A stretch of DNA of 6,915 bases, taken from positions 1 to 6,915 of the forward strand of contig JAAFHG010000190.1 of the NCBI GenBank assembly GCA_013297585.1. The letters run 5' to 3'. Below, one piece after another: positions 6,588 to 6,915 of this stretch. The stretch is from Chitinophagales bacterium (lineage in GTDB: Bacteria; Bacteroidota; Bacteroidia; Chitinophagales; Chitinophagaceae). The notes beneath the pieces are model-generated. The model was not told where the DNA came from. It searched no databases and worked only from the letters and a program-made list of their open reading frames with translations. Numbering within the stretch: the first letter of the stretch is position 1; every line of letters starts with the position of its first letter. Position numbers and translations under genes: made by a program.

Positions 6588-6622
6588 TTTACATTTCACT
6601 ATTCACCTTTCACAATTCACTT
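6588..6622. repeat. 7-bp tandem TTCAC array before the aminotransferase gene
   Basis: TTCAC stands at 6595, 6602, 6609 and 6616, at an exact 7-bp period. A degenerate fifth unit, TTTAC, is at 6588 in the same phase. The array ends 2 bp before the ATG at 6625 and takes the place where a leader would be. Confidence 0.75.
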
Positions 6623-6624
6623 TT

Positions 6625-6915
6625 ATGAACTCTCATGCTTTATCTGAGCGTAGCGCTTATTATTTACATTTAGAAGAACAATTTGGTGCGCACAATTACC
6701 ACCCATTACCTGTGGTGCTAAACCGTGGCGAAGGCGTTTTTTTGTATGATGTTGATGGCAAACGTTACTACGATTTTTTAAGTGGTTATTCAGCCGTAAA
6801 CCAAGGGCATTGTCACCCTAAAATAATAGAAGCTTTAACCACACAAGCAAGTAAGCTAACCCTTACCAGCCGTGCGTTTCACAACAATTTATTGGGTGAA
6901 TATTCTAAATTTATT
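6625..6915 (+). CDS. rocD: Ornithine aminotransferase, N-terminal part (3' end outside window)
   Basis: The first 97 codons are seen; the frame stays open to the right edge. Ornithine--oxo-acid transaminase is a PLP enzyme that turns ornithine and 2-oxoglutarate into glutamate-5-semialdehyde and glutamate, linking arginine breakdown to proline. The start of the class III aminotransferase fold is very conserved: EEQFGAHNYHPLPVVLNRGEGVFLYD, then GKRYYDFLSGYSAVNQGHCHPKI and LTLTSRAFHN. The GAHNYHPLPVV and YSAVNQGHCHP segments point to ornithine aminotransferase rather than acetylornithine or GABA aminotransferases. The PLP-binding lysine lies beyond the window and cannot be checked. The start is the only plausible ATG before GAHNYHP. 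Upstream is a repeat-filled gap, so the gene is probably transcribed on its own. Confidence 0.92.
   Translation, partial: MNSHALSERSAYYLHLEEQFGAHNYHPLPVVLNRGEGVFLYDVDGKRYYDFLSGYSAVNQGHCHPKIIEALTTQASKLTLTSRAFHNNLLGEYSKFI

Larger units (their letters stand above)
6316..6624. other. 309-bp gene-free gap rich in short repeats
   Basis: No coding frame is supported on either strand. From left to right it holds CTGAT-type repeats (6322-6366), AATTCGTG-type repeats (6381-6437), a weak hairpin with a T-tract (6441-6476), a small inverted repeat GGCAA-TTTAT-TTGCC (6519-6533) and a 7-bp-period TTCAC array up to the next start codon. No promoter for the aminotransferase gene could be picked with confidence. 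Confidence 0.75.

Noticed and set aside
1..6915. Defence island, phage or new multi-gene system
   Set aside because: All genes fit ordinary housekeeping, envelope or regulatory families, with no nuclease, toxin, reverse transcriptase, integrase or transposase seen.

Overview
The window looks like a chromosomal stretch of a Bacteroidota bacterium, most likely a Chitinophagaceae-like or related Sphingobacteriia/Flavobacteriia lineage. The reasons are AT-rich DNA, no clear Shine-Dalgarno sequences, boxes resembling the Bacteroidota TAnnTTTG -7 promoter element, an Mrp ATPase without the usual C-terminal CxxC, a histidine kinase with an AHQLGTP H-box, and gap DNA full of short-period degenerate repeats. 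The exact taxon is inference.

Layout. 2-877 (+): the C-terminal part of a MutS-related ABC-type ATPase, cut by the left edge. It converges, across only 7 bp, with a leftward cluster: a PaiB-like FMN-binding protein (2918-2322), a lipoprotein glycerophosphodiester phosphodiesterase (2294-1389) and a secreted histidine-acid-type phosphatase (1385-885). Their 27-bp and 3-bp gaps suggest one transcript. Upstream of these, also leftward, is the Mrp/NBP35 Fe-S carrier ATPase (4131-3037). A 118-bp gap with nested inverted repeats, including a probable intrinsic terminator, separates it from paiB. Rightward genes follow: an exported protein with a carboxypeptidase-like regulatory domain (4277-4924), a two-TM orphan sensor histidine kinase (5161-6315), and the first 97 codons of ornithine aminotransferase (6625-edge).

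How the genes relate. The phosphodiesterase and phosphatase both appear to act outside the inner membrane and could release glycerol-3-phosphate and phosphate from glycerophosphodiesters; this is inference. The other genes are unrelated housekeeping or envelope functions that sit side by side. No response regulator lies next to the kinase. No RNA gene, IS element, CRISPR, phage or defence system was found.

The most unusual content is small-scale. A repeat-like segment is read in frame inside the phosphodiesterase gene. Several distinct 7-10 bp periodic repeats fill the gaps around the histidine kinase. Two probable -7 boxes lie only 5-6 nt before start codons, suggesting leaderless transcripts. 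I see no convincing previously undescribed multi-gene system.
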